Part shown: positions 35,136 through 37,026 of the stretch, piece after piece
How the letters are laid out: each line of letters opens with the position of its first letter
How positions within the stretch are numbered: the first letter of the stretch is position 1
Assembly: GCA_001310455.1 (NCBI GenBank)
Contig: BAXG01000049.1
Location: 1 to 37,026, forward strand
Length of the DNA: 37,026 bases
DNA from: Photobacterium sp. JCM 19050
GTDB lineage: Bacteria > Pseudomonadota > Gammaproteobacteria > Enterobacterales > Vibrionaceae
Direction of reading: 5' to 3'
Notes under the pieces: model-generated
The model's input: only the letters and a program-made list of their open reading frames with translations
Databases searched by the model: none
What the model was told of the DNA's origin: nothing
Translations under genes and position numbers: made by a program

Positions 35136-36522
35136 TCATACAGCAAAGTGCTTTTGCGTGGATTTGCTTACCGGAATCGCTGTTTCTACAGAAAAAACAT
35201 TGGGCTGACCGGATTTATGGCCGAACTTCAACCAGCCACCCATGGCTTCTGCTCTCTCTCGCATCCCCAGAATACCCAGGCCGGGGACAAACGCGCTCTG
35301 CGAACAACCGTCGTTAATGATTTGGATGTGAACCTGTGGGTTTTCAACGTGAGTTCGAGTGTGACGTAGCCGGAAACTCGGGTTGGAGAGGAGTGGCGCA
35401 CGACATTGGTCAGGCACTCCTGGACGATCCGGTAGATGGTGACACGCGCCGTTTCATCAACAATATTGTCGTTTAATGCGGTGGAAATGTCCCAATCGAC
35501 CTCCGGATTCTGTGCTGACCATGCCAAGACTAAATCCTGTATGGCTTCTTTCAGTGTCAGGTCATTGAGGACCATCGGCCGCATTTGACTCAGGGATTTC
35601 CGCACCCGAAGCTGCAATTGCTCTGTGATGGTTTTCAGGGATTCCAGATGTGCAATTAAGATGGTGTCATTTTGTTTTTCGGCAAGGGTCTTAACCGTCA
35701 TAAGCTCTACCTGGATTCGGAACAGGCACGGAGCCATTTCATCGTGCAACTCCCGCGCGATATCACTTCGCAGAGCCTCCTGGTGATCTACCATTTTCCG
35801 GGTCAACACACGATTTGAGGCGAGTGTTGTATCCAGTTCATTGACCAGGTGGTTAAAGGCAACCGTCACAGGGGCGATTTCTTTGGCAACCTCTTCGTCC
35901 AACGAGATGTTCATGTTGCCGTCCCGAACGGTATCTATGGCGCGATTAAGCTCGCGGATGGGTTTCAGTGACAGATTTAGTGCCAAGTATATAGAGAACC
36001 ACAACACAACCAGCATCAGCAACATAGTAATGGCAAGAGGCAGGTTTTCGTTCCAGACCTCTTCTATTTCATCGATGGGATCCGGGTAAATAACCAGTTT
36101 ACCTGTTGGGTTTACAGTATGAATGATTAGTGGGTCAAGAATGCCGGATGGCGTGACCATCTCGTAAAACCAAGGGGGAACATCTTCCTGGTCGTGTGCG
36201 CCTTTTGGCGCCGGAAGTGACGGTGGAAAGCCCCGTCGATGAAGCTGGTATTCTACGTGAATGTGGCGGATAGACTTTAACGAGTCCACCAAGCCACTAT
36301 ATCCAGATTGGCGTCAGCCAAATCGAGACTCGCCTCTGCGGGCGTAATGAGCTCCTGGGCGAGCTCGTAGGCAGAAGCAAGCTCTTCCTCAACGGCCTCC
36401 CGGGCATTTTGCAGAATCAAAAGGCTACAGATAACAGCCGAGACAATAAGCACCGCAGAGACAGTGCCCATCAAAAGAAGCTTTATGGAATAATTGCTTG
36501 TGCCATTAGGGAAGCCGGCCAT
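35136..36522 (-). CDS. NarX/UhpB-type sensor histidine kinase of the PQQ cluster, two frameshifts
   Basis: Inner-membrane sensor kinase of about 462 aa. A first membrane segment (about residues 14-34) precedes a periplasmic region of roughly 110 residues, a second segment (LPLAITMLLMLVVLWFSIYL), a HAMP linker, and a HisKA_3 dimerisation domain with the phospho-acceptor His in SDIARELHDEMAPCLFRIQ. The ATPase domain has the N box in VQECLTNVVRHS and GLGILGMRERAEAMGG. One G lost near 36289 (restores ANLDIVAWVDSLKSIRH) and one A near 35341 (restores LELTLKNPQVHIQIINDG) break the frame. It lies upstream of the dehydrogenase and pairs in type with the LuxR-like regulator at 27116-27766. Confidence 0.87.
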
Positions 36523-36632
36523 ACTGCACAGATCCTTTGTGCTTTTTTACCTATTATCACGGCACTTTTATTGCGGAATTGTGTCAACATTGAGGCAGAA
36601 GACGCATTTGAGAAAGCGACAGGATATTACGC

Positions 36633-36887
36633 ATGTCAAAAATAGAATTTACCCGGGCTGAAAAAGACGTATTGGTTAAGAAAATTCAGTTTTATTTTGA
36701 TCAGGAGCTCGAACAGGAGATTGGGCAGTTCGACGCGGAGTTTTTGCTTGATTTCTTTTCAGAGGAACTAGGTGCATATTACTATAATCGTGGCTTATAC
36801 GATGCCCAGCTCATTATTCAGGAAAAAGTTGAGTCAATTTCTGATGCGATCTATGAGATTGAAAAACCAACAAATTTTGTAAAATAA
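36633..36887 (+). CDS. DUF2164 family protein
   Basis: Small acidic protein of 84 aa that I recognise as DUF2164 from AEFLLDFFSEELGAYYYNRGLYDAQ (residues about 40-62). No signal peptide or membrane segment. AGGAT precedes the ATG by about nine bases. It is divergent from the sensor kinase, with a 110-base spacer holding both promoters. Function is unknown in all cases I know of. Confidence 0.88.
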   Translation: MSKIEFTRAEKDVLVKKIQFYFDQELEQEIGQFDAEFLLDFFSEELGAYYYNRGLYDAQLIIQEKVESISDAIYEIEKPTNFVK

Positions 36888-36966
36888 AAACGCCTTATTT
36901 AAATTTTTGGCGGCTAACGTGATGATCGGCCCGTTGTTTACAAAAAATCTACTATTATTACTAGTA

Positions 36967-37023
36967 ACACAAGTGTATTAATTGTAATACTGCTTATTAT
37001 TATACCCAAGCCACCTCAAGGTG
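36967..37023. repeat. Cluster of inverted repeats at the window edge
   Basis: Three small inverted repeats stand in a row: ACAC-AA-GTGT (36967-36976), GTATTA-ATTG-TAATAC (36975-36990) and CACCT-CA-AGGTG (37012-37023). The stretch is AT-rich and gene-free, and the last part (TATACCCAAGCCACCTC) looks like the start of a longer intergenic repeat cut by the window end. This is only an impression. Confidence 0.3.
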
Positions 37024-37026
37024 CAG

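Noticed and set aside
36888..36915. Possible terminator after the DUF2164 gene
   Set aside because: Only four or five base pairs with a loop of about 14 bases; too weak to call.

Overview
The window reads as chromosome from a marine gammaproteobacterium. The evidence is a LuxP/LuxQ autoinducer-2 receptor pair of Vibrio type, a CRP-like site, glutaredoxin, CvfB, RimK and DUF2164 proteins of gammaproteobacterial type, a PEP-CTERM protein and a lanthanide-type PQQ alcohol dehydrogenase cluster. I cannot fix the genus. There are no rRNA or tRNA genes, CRISPR arrays, insertion sequences or phage genes that I can recognise.

Layout. (1) 88-5334, minus strand: a chemotaxis receptor, then a complete polar amino-acid ABC importer (ATPase, permease, binding protein, permease) closed by a good terminator; a seven-copy heptamer repeat sits inside the operon. 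(2) 5496-9228, minus: luxP-luxQ. (3) 9608-12151, plus: an EmrA/EmrB-type efflux pair behind a CRP-like site and followed by a strong terminator. (4) 12378-18235, plus: an AstE-like zinc hydrolase, a glutaredoxin, a PEP-CTERM protein behind a near-perfect sigma-54 promoter, then an operon of a retropepsin-like protease (RimB type), RimK glutamate ligase, a second AstE-like hydrolase, a pyridoxamine-oxidase-fold protein and a RidA protein. (5) 18228-24859, minus: an abasic-site protein of the HMCES/YedK family next to a compact 'GAK' operon: PhoU-APH kinase fusion, ATP-grasp ligase, HprK-related kinase B, histidine phosphatase, metallophosphatase and an amphi-Trp protein. The function of this system is, to my knowledge, unknown. 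(6) 25055-27018: haloacid dehalogenase, small membrane protein, CvfB. (7) 27116-36522, minus: histidine kinase, PQQ dehydrogenase with the lanthanide Asp-Tyr-Asp motif, XoxJ-like protein fused to ankyrin repeats, a second binding protein, a beta-propeller, a YHS-type protein, cytochrome c and a LuxR-type response regulator. (8) 36633-36887: DUF2164.

A dominant technical feature is that about 19 reading-frame breaks occur in 12 or 13 otherwise well-conserved genes. Each one I could reconstruct is a loss of one base (two in one case), usually in a short run of identical bases; I found none that needs an extra base. Restoring the bases gives sensible lengths: RimK becomes 301 aa, and the two AstE paralogues both become 353 aa. 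I therefore treat the breaks as probable sequencing or assembly deletions and give each gene its full reconstructed span. Only a re-read of the raw data can settle this.

How the genes work together: region 7 is a self-contained periplasmic alcohol-oxidation unit with its own two-component system; region 4 couples a peptide-bond-forming ligase to hydrolases of the right chemistry to reverse or trim its product; region 5 pairs two kinases and a ligase with two phosphatases, which suggests a reversible phosphate-based modification cycle.
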